Below, piece by piece: positions 26,185 through 35,332 of a DNA stretch of 64,000 bases (positions within the stretch are counted from its first letter, which is position 1; every line of letters begins with the position of its first letter). A model generated the notes under the pieces. That model ran no database searches and was not told where the DNA came from. It saw only the letters and a list, made by a program, of their open reading frames with translations. A program made the position numbers and the translations under genes. Origin of the DNA: Cupriavidus oxalaticus (GTDB taxonomy: Bacteria; Pseudomonadota; Gammaproteobacteria; Burkholderiales; Burkholderiaceae); NCBI RefSeq assembly GCF_016894385.1, contig NZ_CP069812.1, positions 868,001 through 932,000 of the forward strand, written 5' to 3'.

Positions 26185-27222
26185 TTATTCTGCGCTCGCG
26201 CCGGGGGCCGGCTCGTCGCGGCGGCGCAGCAGCGTGAGGAAGCGCGAAGCGGGGGCAGGGCGCTCGGCAGGGGCTGGCGGCGCGGCCGCCAGCAGCGCCT
26301 GTTCGCTCAGCGCGTTGGTCTGCTCGCGCAGTTCCTTCTGCAGCCGGAACACGCTCTGTGGCCGCTCCGACGGCGCCAGCCGCAGGCACCATTCGACCAG
26401 GTCGACCAGGCCGTTGGTATAGCTGCTGCGCAGCCGCACCAGCGCCTCGCCCATGCGGTCTTCTTTCTCGCGCTGGTTGGCTTCCTGCGGCGGCATGCCG
26501 GCCATGCAGGCATAGAGCGTGGCCCCCAGGCTGTAGATATCGGACCAGGGACCCAGGTCGGAATGCTTGCCGTACAGCTCGGGCGCGGCGAAGCCGGGCG
26601 TGTACATCGGCTGGAAGCGCGCCGCTTCCATGGTCAGCGTCTGCCGTGCGGCGCCGAAATCCAGCAGGATCGGCGACTCGTCCTCGCGCAGGTAGATATT
26701 GCCGGGCTTGATGTCCAGGTGCAGCAGCTTGTGGATATGCACTTCGCGCAGGCCGCTCATCAGGTCGTGGAAGACCTTGCGCATGAAATGCTCGCGCAGC
26801 ACCTTGGCGCGGCCCTGCTGCCGGGCCGCCAGCACGTGCTCCTGCAGCGTCTTGCCCAGCTCGTAGTTCATCACCATGTAGACCGTGGCGTTCTCGCGGA
26901 AGAAGTTCACCACGCGCACCACGCTGGGATGGGAAATGCGGGCCAGCGAGCGGCCCTCTTCAAAGAAATACTTGAGGCCGAGCCGGAATGCCGCGGCGTT
27001 TTCCTCGGGTACCACCGGGATCAGCTCGCCCGGGTTGCGCCGCGCCAGCGACGACGGCAGGTACTCCTTGATCGCGACCGGCGCGCCGGTTTCATCGGTG
27101 GCCAGGTAGACGAAACTGAACCCCCCGCTGGCCAACTTCTTTACAATACGATAGTTGGACAACAGCGTGCCGACGGGCAGCGGTGCACTCTTCGGTTGTG
27201 TCGTGCCCTTGGACTCTGTCAT
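26185..27222 (-). CDS. Ser/Thr protein kinase (Hanks type)
   Basis: A 345-residue eukaryotic-like kinase. It has a glycine loop ASGGFSFVYLA (31-41), catalytic Lys52 (VAIKEYLP), HLDIKPGNI with Asp170, DFGAAR (188-193) and an APE equivalent in GFAAPELYG. No membrane helix follows the kinase domain; the C-terminus is Ala/Pro-rich and basic, so it is probably cytosolic. It is divergent from yicC and precedes the PP2C gene. Substrates are unknown. Confidence 0.94.
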   Translation of the reverse strand: MTESKGTTQPKSAPLPVGTLLSNYRIVKKLASGGFSFVYLATDETGAPVAIKEYLPSSLARRNPGELIPVVPEENAAAFRLGLKYFFEEGRSLARISHPSVVRVVNFFRENATVYMVMNYELGKTLQEHVLAARQQGRAKVLREHFMRKVFHDLMSGLREVHIHKLLHLDIKPGNIYLREDESPILLDFGAARQTLTMEAARFQPMYTPGFAAPELYGKHSDLGPWSDIYSLGATLYACMAGMPPQEANQREKEDRMGEALVRLRSSYTNGLVDLVEWCLRLAPSERPQSVFRLQKELREQTNALSEQALLAAAPPAPAERPAPASRFLTLLRRRDEPAPGASAE

Positions 27223-27439
27223 GGAAATAGGGGCCGGATTTGCCTCCGCGGATGACTCCGCGGATTTGCCAACGGATTGTCCGGGCTAATCGGTCACTTG
27301 TAAAGAACACAAATACGGGCATTGTTGCCCTCCTTTCAACGTTTTGAGAGCGCTCCCGGGGTCCGGTTGCGGGAGGCTCGAGGAGGGTGCCCGCGGGCCG
27401 CCAGCGCCCCGGGGCCGCCTCCACTCACGAGAACATCCA

Positions 27440-28375
27440 ATGATCCACAGCATGACAGGCTATGGCCTGGCGACGCGCCAGGCGCCACTGACCAACGCAC
27501 AGGGCGAGCCGAGCGGGCGCACCGCCTCCGTTTCGGTGGAATTCCGCACTGTCAATTCGCGTTTCCTCGACCTGTTGTTCCGGGCCCCGGAAGAATGCCG
27601 CGCCTTTGAGCCGGCGCTGCGCGAGATGCTGATGGCCGAGCTGTCGCGCGGCAAGCTGGAATGCCGCATCAACCTGCAACGCACCGATTCTGGCGGCGCC
27701 ACGCTGGCGCTCAACGATGGCCTGCTGTCGCAGATCCGTGCGCTGGAGACCACCGTGGCCGGCACCTTCCCCAGCGCCGGCACGCTGCGCATGGGCGAGA
27801 TCCTGCGCTGGCCGGGCGTGCTGGTCGAGCCCGAGCTGTCGCAGGAAGCATTGCGCGAAGCCGTGACCGGCGCCGCACGCGAGGCGCTGGACCAGCTGCT
27901 CGAAGCGCGCCGCCGCGAGGGCGAGGCGCTCAAGGCGACGCTGATGGAGCGCGTCGATGCCATGCTGGCGATCGTCGAGCGCCTGACGCCGGCGATCCCG
28001 CAACTGATCGCGCACCACCAGCAGAAGCTGACCGAGCGCCTGCAGGAAGCGTTCAACCTGGCCGCGCCCACCGGCATGCCGTCGATGAGCCGCGACGAGA
28101 TCGCCGAGCGCATCCGCCAGGAAGCCACCGTCTACGGCATCCGCATCGACATCGCCGAAGAGCTGTCGCGGCTGCAGGCGCACCTGAACGAGACCCGCCA
28201 CATCCTGAAGAAGGGTGGCCAGGTCGGCAAGCGCCTGGACTTCATGATGCAGGAACTGAACCGCGAGGCCAACACGCTCGGTTCCAAGGCCGCCGCCAAG
28301 GAGCTGGCCGATGCGTCGATGGAGCTCAAGCTGCTGATCGAGCAGATGCGCGAGCAGGTCCAGAACCTCGAATAA
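27440..28375 (+). CDS. yicC: YicC-family endoribonuclease
   Basis: A 311-residue protein with the family start MIHSMTGYG, the FRTVNSRFLDL block and the C-terminal GKRLDFMMQELNREANTLGSK. YicC proteins have been shown to cleave RNA endonucleolytically in E. coli. The ATG at 27440 coincides with the family start, so longer upstream frames are discarded. gmk follows 45 bp later, a common pairing. Confidence 0.95.
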   Translation: MIHSMTGYGLATRQAPLTNAQGEPSGRTASVSVEFRTVNSRFLDLLFRAPEECRAFEPALREMLMAELSRGKLECRINLQRTDSGGATLALNDGLLSQIRALETTVAGTFPSAGTLRMGEILRWPGVLVEPELSQEALREAVTGAAREALDQLLEARRREGEALKATLMERVDAMLAIVERLTPAIPQLIAHHQQKLTERLQEAFNLAAPTGMPSMSRDEIAERIRQEATVYGIRIDIAEELSRLQAHLNETRHILKKGGQVGKRLDFMMQELNREANTLGSKAAAKELADASMELKLLIEQMREQVQNLE

Positions 28376-28420
28376 CGCAGTAAAAAACCAGAATCACCCC
28401 GAAGTCACCGAATCATCATC

Positions 28421-29083
28421 ATGAGCCAAACGTCTCAAACCGCGCCGCATCCTCCCATCGACACCGTCTACCCGGGCAACCTGTTCATGGTGGTGGCGCC
28501 GTCGGGAGCCGGCAAGTCGACGCTGGTCAACGCGCTGCTGGCGCAGGATCCGGCCATCCGCCTGTCGATCTCGCATACCACGCGCGCACCGCGCCCGGGC
28601 GAGCAGAACGGCCGCGAGTACCATTTCGTCAGCGTCGACGATTTCCGCGCAGCGCGTGACCGCGGCGAATTCCTGGAGTGGGCCGAAGTTCATGGCAACT
28701 ACTATGCGACCTCGCGCGTGTGGATCGAGCAGCAGATGGCGCAAGGCAACGACGTGCTGCTCGAGATCGACTGGCAGGGCGCGCAGCAGGTGCACCAGCG
28801 CTTTTCCAACGCGGTCGAGATCTTTATCCTGCCGCCGTCGCTGACCGCGCTGGAAGAGCGCCTGAAGAAACGCGGCAAGGATGAGCCCAACGTGATCGTG
28901 CGCCGCCTGCTGGCGGCGGGCAGCGAGATGTCGCATGCGTCGGAGTCGGACTACGTCATCATCAACGAGGTCTTCGACGATGCGCTGGAAGAGCTGCGCA
29001 ACGTGGTTCGGGCTACCCGTCTGCGCTTTTCGTCGCAAAAGGCACGTCACACGGAGCTGTTCATCGAGCTCGGCATCCACTGA
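28421..29083 (+). CDS. gmk: Guanylate kinase
   Basis: This phosphorylates GMP to GDP. The 220-residue protein has the P-loop APSGAGKST near residue 28, the GMP-binding [19 protein letters not shown], and [11 protein letters not shown], all diagnostic. It belongs to a plus-strand series yicC-gmk-rpoZ-spoT linking purine nucleotide pools to the stringent response. Confidence 0.97.
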
Positions 29084-29178
29084 GCCGAGGCACGCGAGCG
29101 CAGGCGCCGCCGGCGTTTTCCGCCGCGTGCTGTAAAATAGCAACCCAACACAAGGTTTTGTCCCAAGGTGGATTTGAT

Positions 29179-29382
29179 ATGGCGCGTATTACCGTCGAAG
29201 ATTGTCTGAAACACATCCCGAATCGTTTCGAGCTCGCCCTGGCGGCCACGTACCGTGCGCGCCAGCTGGTGCAGGGCCACACGCCCAAGGTCGAGGCCAA
29301 GGACAAGCCGACCGTGGTGGCACTGCGCGAGATCGCGTCGGGCCAGGTCGGCATCGAGATGCTGAAGAAGGTCCCGACCTGA
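29179..29382 (+). CDS. rpoZ: RNA polymerase omega subunit
   Basis: A 67-residue protein beginning [20 protein letters not shown] and containing AATYRARQL, the canonical omega sequence. It stabilises RNA polymerase beta-prime and forms part of the ppGpp site. The ATG at 29179 is preferred over an in-frame start at 29158 because it matches the family N-terminus. A TAAAAT -10-like box lies upstream near 29132. Confidence 0.97.
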
Positions 29383-29473
29383 TCGACCCGATCGAGCGGC
29401 CGGCCCATGGCTCATCCTCGCAACGTGCCAGCATATTTCCAGGCTTCCCAGCCGGATTCCAGGGGCCGCCGCC

Positions 29474-32005
29474 ATGCCTTCGCCGCATCTGCCCTCCCAG
29501 CCTTCCCCTCCGCCAGCGCCCGCGGCAGGCGCGCACGGCGATGCGTCGCCGCCCGCGGCGCGTAAGCCCACCATCCCGGGCCAGTCTTCCGTGAACGCGC
29601 GCACCGGCGCTCCCAATCTTCCCGATCCGCTCGGCGACGATGTCGTCGGGGAGCGTGCCGTCGCGCCCGCGCTGGCGCCGGGCAAGTCGAGGGCGCCCGC
29701 GGTGCAGGACGAGCTGGCGGCAGTGCAGGAAGCGGCGCCTCCGGTGGCGGACAGCCTCTTTATCGATGCAGTGCTGGCGCAGTCATACCGGCACTTCTTC
29801 GGCCCGACCTCGCAGCCGGCGGTGCCGCCGCGCCAGCAGGTCATTTCCATCACCCGGCTGATGGAAAAGCTCGCGTACCTGAAGGCGCCCGACCTGGCGC
29901 GCGTACGCGAGGCCTTCCAGTTTTCCGACGAGGCCCACCTGGGCCAGTACCGCCAGAGCGGCGAGCCCTACATCACCCATCCGGTGGCCGTGGCCGAGCT
30001 GTGCGCGGACTGGAAGCTGGATGTGCAGTCCATCATGGCGGCGCTGCTGCACGATGTGATGGAAGACCAGGGCATCACCAAGAGCGAGCTGGCCGAGAAA
30101 TTCGGCCCCAAGGTCGCCGAACTGGTCGATGGCCTGACCAAGCTGGACAAGCTCGAATTCCAGAGCCGCGAGCAGGCGCAGGCGGAAAGCTTCCGCAAGA
30201 TGCTGCTGGCGATGGCGCGCGACGTGCGCGTGATCCTGGTGAAGCTGGCCGACCGTACGCACAACATGCGCACGCTCGACTTCGTGCCGCCGGAGAAGCG
30301 CCGCCGCATCGCGCTGGAGACCATGGAGATCTATGCGCCGATCGCGCACCGTCTCGGTCTCAACACGATCTACCGCGAGCTGCAGGAGCTGTCGTTCAAG
30401 GTCGGCTCGCCGTTCCGCTACGCCACGCTTGAAAAAGCGGTCAAGGCAGCGCGCGGCAACCGGCGCGAGGTGGTCAAGCGCATCCTCGAGGCCGCGCAGA
30501 AGGGACTGGCCGATGCCGGCATCGTGGCCGAACTGTCCGGCCGCGAGAAAACGCTGTACAGCATCTACCGCAAGATGCACGACAAGCAGCTGTCGTTCTC
30601 GCAGGTGCTGGACGTGTACGGTTTCCGCGTGGTGGTGGAAACGCAGATGCACTGCTACATGGCGATGGGCGCGCTGCACGGCCTGTACAAGCCGATGCCC
30701 GGCAAGTTCAAGGACTACATCGCGATCCCCAAGATCAACGGCTACCAGTCGCTGCACACCACGCTGGTGGGTCCGTTCGGCACGCCGGTCGAGTTCCAGA
30801 TCCGCACGCGCGACATGCACCAGATCGCCGAGGCCGGCGTGGCCGCGCACTGGATGTACAAGCACCAGGCCGACCACGCCAACGATATCCAGCAGCAGGC
30901 GCACCAGTGGCTGCAGTCGCTGCTCGATATCCAGAGCCAGACCGGCGATTCGCAGGAATTCCTCGAGCACGTCAAGATCGACCTGTTCCCGGATGCGGTC
31001 TACGTGTTCACGCCCAAGGGCCATATCCGCGCGCTGCCGCGCGGCGCCACCGCGCTGGACTTTGCCTACGCGGTGCACAGCGACCTGGGCAACCAGTGCG
31101 TCGCGGTCAAGATCAACAACGAGCTGCTGCCGCTGCGCACCGAACTCAAGAGCGGCGATATCGTCGAGGTGGTGACGGCGCCGTACTCCAAGCCGAATCC
31201 GGCGTGGCTGTCGTTCGTGCGCACCGGCAAGGCGCGCGCGGCGATCCGCCATTACCTGAAGACCACCAAGCTGGACGAAGCGATCCAGCTCGGCGAGCGG
31301 CTGCTGGAACAATGCGCGCGTCAGCTCGGCATCGAGCTGAAGGCGGTGCCGCAGTCGGTGTGGGACCGCATGATCCAGTGGACCGGCAACAAGCAGCGCG
31401 AAGACATCTTCGCCGACCTGGCCCTTGGCCGGCGCGTGCCGGCGGTGGTGGCCAAGCGCATGGAGATCCTGCTGCAGGAGCTGTCCGGCGACGTCGACAG
31501 CGCGCTGCTGGCGGCGGTGCAGACCTTTGCCGGCGAAGAGGCGCCCGCGGTGCCGATCACCGGCGACGAAGGCATGTCGATGATCTTCTCGGCATGCTGC
31601 CGCCCGATCCCGGGCGATTCGATCGTCGGCTACCTGGGCAAGGGCGAAGGGCTGCAGATCCACGTGCAGGACTGCAAGATCGCCAAGCGCCTGCACAGCA
31701 AGGATCCGGAGCACTGGATCGACGTGATGTGGGCCAAGAAGACCACGCGTGCCTTCGACGTGTCGATCAAGGTGATGGTGCGCAACGTCAAGGGCATCGT
31801 CGCGCGCGTCGCCGCGGACCTGACCGCTGCCGATGCCAACGTCGCGCACGTGGCGATGGAGCAGCAGGACGGCAGCCACCAGGAAGCCACCTACATGCAG
31901 TTCGTCATCCAGGTGCAGAGCCGCCTGCACCTGGCCAACGTGATGCGCGGGCTGCGCCGCAACCCGGATGTCATCCGCATCTTCCGCGACCGCAACGACG
32001 GCTAG
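29474..32005 (+). CDS. spoT: Bifunctional (p)ppGpp synthetase/hydrolase
   Basis: An 843-residue RSH protein. The HD hydrolase is near residues 150-300 (AALLHDVMED and KLADRTHNMRTL). The synthetase follows (VYGFRVVVET and GKFKDYIAIPKINGYQSLHT), then a TGS domain (YVFTPKGHIRALPRGATALD) and a C-terminal ACT/RRM region. An intact HD motif predicts ppGpp hydrolysis. The first about 110 residues are Pro/Ala-rich and unlike the E. coli protein; I kept the first ATG but a later start is possible. It follows rpoZ, as in most proteobacteria. Confidence 0.95.
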   Translation: MPSPHLPSQPSPPPAPAAGAHGDASPPAARKPTIPGQSSVNARTGAPNLPDPLGDDVVGERAVAPALAPGKSRAPAVQDELAAVQEAAPPVADSLFIDAVLAQSYRHFFGPTSQPAVPPRQQVISITRLMEKLAYLKAPDLARVREAFQFSDEAHLGQYRQSGEPYITHPVAVAELCADWKLDVQSIMAALLHDVMEDQGITKSELAEKFGPKVAELVDGLTKLDKLEFQSREQAQAESFRKMLLAMARDVRVILVKLADRTHNMRTLDFVPPEKRRRIALETMEIYAPIAHRLGLNTIYRELQELSFKVGSPFRYATLEKAVKAARGNRREVVKRILEAAQKGLADAGIVAELSGREKTLYSIYRKMHDKQLSFSQVLDVYGFRVVVETQMHCYMAMGALHGLYKPMPGKFKDYIAIPKINGYQSLHTTLVGPFGTPVEFQIRTRDMHQIAEAGVAAHWMYKHQADHANDIQQQAHQWLQSLLDIQSQTGDSQEFLEHVKIDLFPDAVYVFTPKGHIRALPRGATALDFAYAVHSDLGNQCVAVKINNELLPLRTELKSGDIVEVVTAPYSKPNPAWLSFVRTGKARAAIRHYLKTTKLDEAIQLGERLLEQCARQLGIELKAVPQSVWDRMIQWTGNKQREDIFADLALGRRVPAVVAKRMEILLQELSGDVDSALLAAVQTFAGEEAPAVPITGDEGMSMIFSACCRPIPGDSIVGYLGKGEGLQIHVQDCKIAKRLHSKDPEHWIDVMWAKKTTRAFDVSIKVMVRNVKGIVARVAADLTAADANVAHVAMEQQDGSHQEATYMQFVIQVQSRLHLANVMRGLRRNPDVIRIFRDRNDG

Positions 32006-32111
32006 GAGGCCGTTTTAGGACGGCCCTGGCGTCGTTGCGCGGCCTTGCCGCACACTTGTACTGTCTGCGGCCGCGCGCCTGGCCAGGACCGCCCTAAAAC
32101 GGCCTCCTGGC
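32001..32111. terminator. Large nested inverted repeat between spoT and greB
   Basis: Two arms of 31 bases (32001-32031 and 32081-32111) pair with 27 matches and contain both stop codons. Inside lies a second perfect 8-bp stem (GCGCGGCC at 32037 and GGCCGCGC at 32069). It probably acts as a bidirectional terminator for the convergent genes. Confidence 0.7.
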
Positions 32112-32674
32112 TATTGTTCCCGGCGCGGGTAGCTGACTTCCAGGATGTCGATCTGCTCGACCCCGGCCGGCGTGCGCAGCGGCACGGTGTCGCCTTCGCG
32201 CGCCTTGATCAGCGCCTTGGCGATCGGCGAGATCCAGCTCACGCGGTTGCTGTCCAGGTCCACTTCGTCCATGCCCACGATGGTGATGGTGGTCTCTTCG
32301 CCGGCGCGGTTGGCGTAGGTGACGGTGGCGCCGAAGAAGATCTGGTCGTTGTCGCCCTGCAATGAGGGATCGACCACCTCGGCCTTGTCCAGGCGGCGCG
32401 TCAGGAAGCGGATGCGGCGGTCGATCTCGCGCAGGCGCTTCTTGCCGTAGAGATAGTCGCCGTTCTCGGAGCGGTCGCCATTGGATGCCGCCCACGACAC
32501 GATCTGCACCACATCGGGCCGGTCGACGTCGATCAGCTGCATCAGCTCATTGCGCAGGCGGTTGTAGCCTTCGGCGGTGATGTAGTTCTTGGTGCCGGGT
32601 GGCAGCGGCGTCGCGCCTTCGGGGAGGTCGTCGTCCTCGTCGCCAGAGGACTCTTTGACAAATGCCTTGTTCAT
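32111..32674 (-). CDS. greB: Transcription elongation factor GreB
   Basis: A 187-residue Gre factor that stimulates cleavage of backtracked RNA. The coiled-coil block ITAEGYNRLRNELMQL and SENGDYLYGKKRLREIDRRI, and the C-terminal FKBP-like domain ending in ISPIAKALIKAREGD, are typical of GreB. I chose the ATG at 32674 (MNKAFVKESS); a GTG four codons earlier is also possible. On the minus strand a TATAAT box (32701-32706) lies about 30 bp upstream. It converges with spoT. Confidence 0.94.
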   Translation of the reverse strand: MNKAFVKESSGDEDDDLPEGATPLPPGTKNYITAEGYNRLRNELMQLIDVDRPDVVQIVSWAASNGDRSENGDYLYGKKRLREIDRRIRFLTRRLDKAEVVDPSLQGDNDQIFFGATVTYANRAGEETTITIVGMDEVDLDSNRVSWISPIAKALIKAREGDTVPLRTPAGVEQIDILEVSYPRREQ

Positions 32675-32766
32675 GGTCCGGATCACATCTTCGGGTTCCC
32701 ATTATAGAAAAACGCTGCGGGCAGGCTCACGCTCGCAAAAAGATGCGAAAAAAGTGTCGAGGGGGG

Positions 32767-32794
32767 TTCACAAATCTGAAATCTCAGATATAAT
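32767..32794 (+). promoter_or_regulatory. Promoter of tRNA-Arg
   Basis: TTCACA and TATAAT separated by 16 bp, ending 14 bp before the first base of the tRNA. Confidence 0.7.
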
Positions 32795-32808
32795 CTCTTT
32801 TCTCGAGT

Positions 32809-32885
32809 GCGGCTGTAGCTCAGTTGGATAGAGTACTTGGCTACGAACCAAGGGGTCGTGGGTTCGAATCCTGCCAGCCGCGCCA
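32809..32885 (+). tRNA. tRNA-Arg (anticodon ACG)
   Basis: A 77-nt cloverleaf with acceptor GCGGCTG/CAGCCGC, D-loop AGCTCAGTTGGATAGAG, anticodon arm CTTGGCTACGAACCAAG, T-loop GGTTCGAATCC and encoded CCA. The ACG anticodon would be edited to inosine. Confidence 0.97.
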
Positions 32886-32899
32886 CCTATGCAGTAAGA

Positions 32900-32929
32900 A
32901 AAGGGCTTCCGGAAACGGAAGCCCTTTTT
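32900..32929 (+). terminator. Intrinsic terminator of tRNA-Arg
   Basis: Stem AAGGGCTTCCG against CGGAAGCCCTT with a GAAA loop followed by a T run, 15 bp after the CCA end. Confidence 0.92.
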
Positions 32930-33071
32930 GTTTTCCTGCCTCTCTCCCTGTCTTTCCCATCGCTTGTAGTCCCCGCGCCGCCAGCGTTTTTGCTGCGCCA
33001 CGGCTTGCGCGCGTCCTTGCCGCCTCCTAGGCTCGACTCAAGGGCAGTACAAGCCAAACCGGAGCAATGGC

Positions 33072-33332
33072 ATGGAAAACGACTGGCGCGTCGAGCAGTA
33101 CCGCGACATGGATGTCTACGTCCAGGTGTCGCCGCAGGGCCAGGGCAGCATCGGTCGATGGGGCTATGAAGTGCGCGTGGCCCAGGAGGGCGTCGATCCC
33201 GCCGATGCGGGCGATACCGAAGTGCTGGTGAGCGGCTCGCAGCAGTTCGCCACGCGCCATGCGGCGGAGGTGGCGGCATTCGGTGCCGGCTATGCGCTGG
33301 TGGACCGCCTGCTCGGGCCGCCGCCCGAGTGA
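33072..33332 (+). CDS. Conserved small hypothetical protein
   Basis: An 86-residue soluble protein of unknown function, starting MENDWRVEQYRDMDVYVQVS. It looks like an alternating beta-strand domain (DVYVQVSPQG, WGYEVRVAQEG, EVLVSG) followed by one helix (HAAEVAAFGAGYALVDRLLG). No signal or metal motif is visible. It lies between two tRNA genes and may be transcribed on its own. Confidence 0.7.
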   Translation: MENDWRVEQYRDMDVYVQVSPQGQGSIGRWGYEVRVAQEGVDPADAGDTEVLVSGSQQFATRHAAEVAAFGAGYALVDRLLGPPPE

Positions 33333-33401
33333 TGCCGGTGCGCGCTTCGCCATGGCATAGATCACGGCATGATCCATGGTGATCGATGGCCAAGAAAAGA
33401 C

Positions 33402-33430
33402 TTGCCAGATGTGCGTGAATCCGGCATAAT
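33402..33430 (+). promoter_or_regulatory. Promoter of initiator tRNA
   Basis: TTGCCA (33402-33407) and CATAAT (33425-33430) with a 17-bp spacer, ending 13 bp before the tRNA. Confidence 0.7.
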
Positions 33431-33443
33431 CTTTTTCTTCAGA

Positions 33444-33519
33444 CGCGGGGTGGAGCAGTTGGCAGCTCGTCGGGCTCATAACCCGAAGGTCGCAGGTTCA
33501 AGTCCTGCCCCCGCAACCA
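33444..33519 (+). tRNA. Initiator tRNA-fMet (anticodon CAT)
   Basis: A 76-nt tRNA with the initiator hallmarks: an unpaired C opposite A at the acceptor end (CGCGGGG/CCCCGCA), three G-C pairs in the anticodon stem (TCGGGCTCATAACCCGA), T-loop GGTTCAAGTCC and encoded CCA. Confidence 0.96.
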
Positions 33520-33646
33520 ACACCTTTCGCGGCATCCGCCGCAATTCTTCAGGGTGTTGTTCACAAGGCCGTCCGGCCTGATTCATTCCCAGCTCCGAAC
33601 TGAACTGCGAACCTCCGCGATGATCGCGCGCGGTGCTTGCTCGTCG

Positions 33647-33928
33647 TCAGGCCGGCAATCGTTGCGCCGCCTGCAGGAAGGTATTGCGCACCAGCGACTG
33701 GTCTTCGCGCTCGGCTGCATCGGCGCGCTCCTGCAATCGCTTGGCCAGCACCGCCAGTGTGCCTTGTGCCTGCGGACCGCCTGCCGCCTGGCATTTGGCT
33801 ACCGCTTCGCGCATCACGGCATCGAGCTCGGCGCTAACATCGGCACCATCGAAGGCGCTCACAGACAGGGCTGAAATTCGTTCCAGATAGAGATTGACCA
33901 GCGCTTCGTCGTGCAGCGGTTCGGACAT
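33647..33928 (-). CDS. Small hypothetical protein
   Basis: A 93-residue, predicted all-helical, acidic protein (MSEPLHDEALVNLYLERISA). No recognised domain. The ATG at 33928 has a clear AAGGAG on the minus strand; an in-frame start at 34000 would enter the Fur-box region. It is divergent from the PKHD hydroxylase gene and might share iron-dependent control, but its role is unknown. Confidence 0.65.
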   Translation of the reverse strand: MSEPLHDEALVNLYLERISALSVSAFDGADVSAELDAVMREAVAKCQAAGGPQAQGTLAVLAKRLQERADAAEREDQSLVRNTFLQAAQRLPA

Positions 33929-33996
33929 GTCTTCTCCTTGGCGATGACGGGAATACAAAAACCATTGTAGTGGAGCCGGCGCCTGCGCAAGCTCAA

Positions 33997-34015
33997 ACAA
34001 TAATGATTCTTGTTC
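33997..34015. promoter_or_regulatory. Putative Fur box
   Basis: ATAATGATTCTTGTT (34000-34014) matches 11 of 15 positions of the classical Fur consensus segment ATAATGATAATCATT. It lies about 95 bp before the PKHD hydroxylase start and about 70 bp before the divergent small gene. PKHD/PiuC hydroxylases are commonly iron-regulated, which supports the reading. Confidence 0.55.
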
Positions 34016-34108
34016 GAGAGATATCCGGGTTCACATACAATACGCGTTCACGACGCGTCCGTCCGGCGTGCGCGCTTTCCCCATTCTTGCCCAAAGGTTG
34101 TCGCCACC

Positions 34109-34792
34109 ATGTTGCTGCAGATTCCAGACGTACTTTCCAAGGCCCAGGTGGCGCAGGTCCGGCAGATCATCGACGCCGCGCCATGGACCGATGGCAATGA
34201 AACCTCGGGCTACCAGTCGGCGCTGGCCAAGCGCAACCTCCAGCTGCCCGAAGGCTCGCCAGCGGCGCGCCAGGTTGGCGACCTGATCCAGGATGCGCTG
34301 GGCAACAACGCGTTGTTCTTCTCGGCGGCACTGCCGCTGAAGGTCTATCCGCCGCTGTTCAACCGCTACGAGGGCGGGCACACCTTTGCCAACCATGTCG
34401 ACAACGCGATCCGCTACCTGCGTGGCACCAGCTTCCGCATCCGCAGCGACCTGTCGGCAACGCTGTTCCTGACCGAGCCGGACCAGTACGACGGCGGCGA
34501 GCTGGTGGTCGAGGACACTTACGGCCAGCAACGCGTGAAGCTGCCGGCCGGGCATATGGTGCTGTACCCGGCCACCAGCGTCCACCACGTGACGCCGGTC
34601 ACGCGCGGCGCGCGGGTGTCGTCGTTCTTCTGGATCCAGAGCATGGTGCGCGACGATGGCCAGCGCTCGCTGCTGTTCGAGATGGACGGGCGCATCCGCC
34701 AGACGGCGCAGGAACTCGGCCAGTCGCATGAAGCCGTGATCGGCCTGACCGGCGTCTACCACAACCTGCTGCGCCGCTGGGCGGACGCCTGA
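34109..34792 (+). CDS. Fe(II)/2-oxoglutarate PKHD-type hydroxylase (PiuC/YbiX family)
   Basis: A 227-residue dioxygenase. Iron ligands are His96 and Asp98 (FANHVDN) and His159 (TSVHHVTPV), with Arg169 (GARVSSFF) for 2-oxoglutarate. The family fold opens with [14 protein letters not shown]. In other proteobacteria, such genes are co-regulated with TonB siderophore receptors. Here no receptor is adjacent, but a Fur-like box lies upstream. The ATG at 34109 matches family length, against longer upstream frames. Confidence 0.93.
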   Translation: MLLQIPDVLSKAQVAQVRQIIDAAPWTDGNETSGYQSALAKRNLQLPEGSPAARQVGDLIQDALGNNALFFSAALPLKVYPPLFNRYEGGHTFANHVDNAIRYLRGTSFRIRSDLSATLFLTEPDQYDGGELVVEDTYGQQRVKLPAGHMVLYPATSVHHVTPVTRGARVSSFFWIQSMVRDDGQRSLLFEMDGRIRQTAQELGQSHEAVIGLTGVYHNLLRRWADA

Positions 34793-34862
34793 GCGCCGCC
34801 GGCGCCCGGCGCCGGTTACCGGATATCGGCGGGGCGCTGCGTCGATGCAACGAAGGGCGCGG

Positions 34863-35177
34863 CTATTCGTCGCGCCGTCGTCGCATCTGCAGCTGCAACT
34901 GCTCGATCGGGGAGGGTTGGATGCGGCGCCGTGCCGCCCGCAGGGCGCGGTTCGGCCACAGCACGTAGTTGGTGTGCGGGTCCAGCGGCTTGCCGAGATA
35001 CGAGACCCAGACCTGCACGCCGTGTTCGGTTTCGGCGATCACGGCCGCGACGGCGCGCGCCGCGGCGGAAGGGGACTTGAGCAGTTCCGCCAGGGCTTCG
35101 ACGCCCTGCACGACATGATGCTTTACCCCTGAAAACCATGCGTACTGACGCATGGCGGACAACAAACGCTTGGTCAT
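34863..35177 (-). CDS. Hypothetical protein
   Basis: A 104-residue basic protein (MTKRLLSAMRQYAWFSGVKH) with a helix-rich N-terminal half (LAELLKSPSAAARAVAAVIAE), a short strand pair (GVQVWVSYLG) and an Arg-rich C-terminus. No domain recognised. Codon usage looks coding. It sits alone between the PKHD gene (tail to tail) and a MocR gene on the same strand. Confidence 0.6.
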   Translation of the reverse strand: MTKRLLSAMRQYAWFSGVKHHVVQGVEALAELLKSPSAAARAVAAVIAETEHGVQVWVSYLGKPLDPHTNYVLWPNRALRAARRRIQPSPIEQLQLQMRRRRDE

Positions 35178-35332
35178 GAACGCGACTCTGGTGTGGTTGG
35201 AAGTGCGAATGAGACTGCGCTCCGTTTGATTTGTTCAACGGAAGCTTGCGGACGCCAGTATGACGGTGCGTGCGCTCCCACGCATTCGGTGCGTACCCTG
35301 AGGCCGGCACTTTTGCCGGGGTGGCGGCAGCA

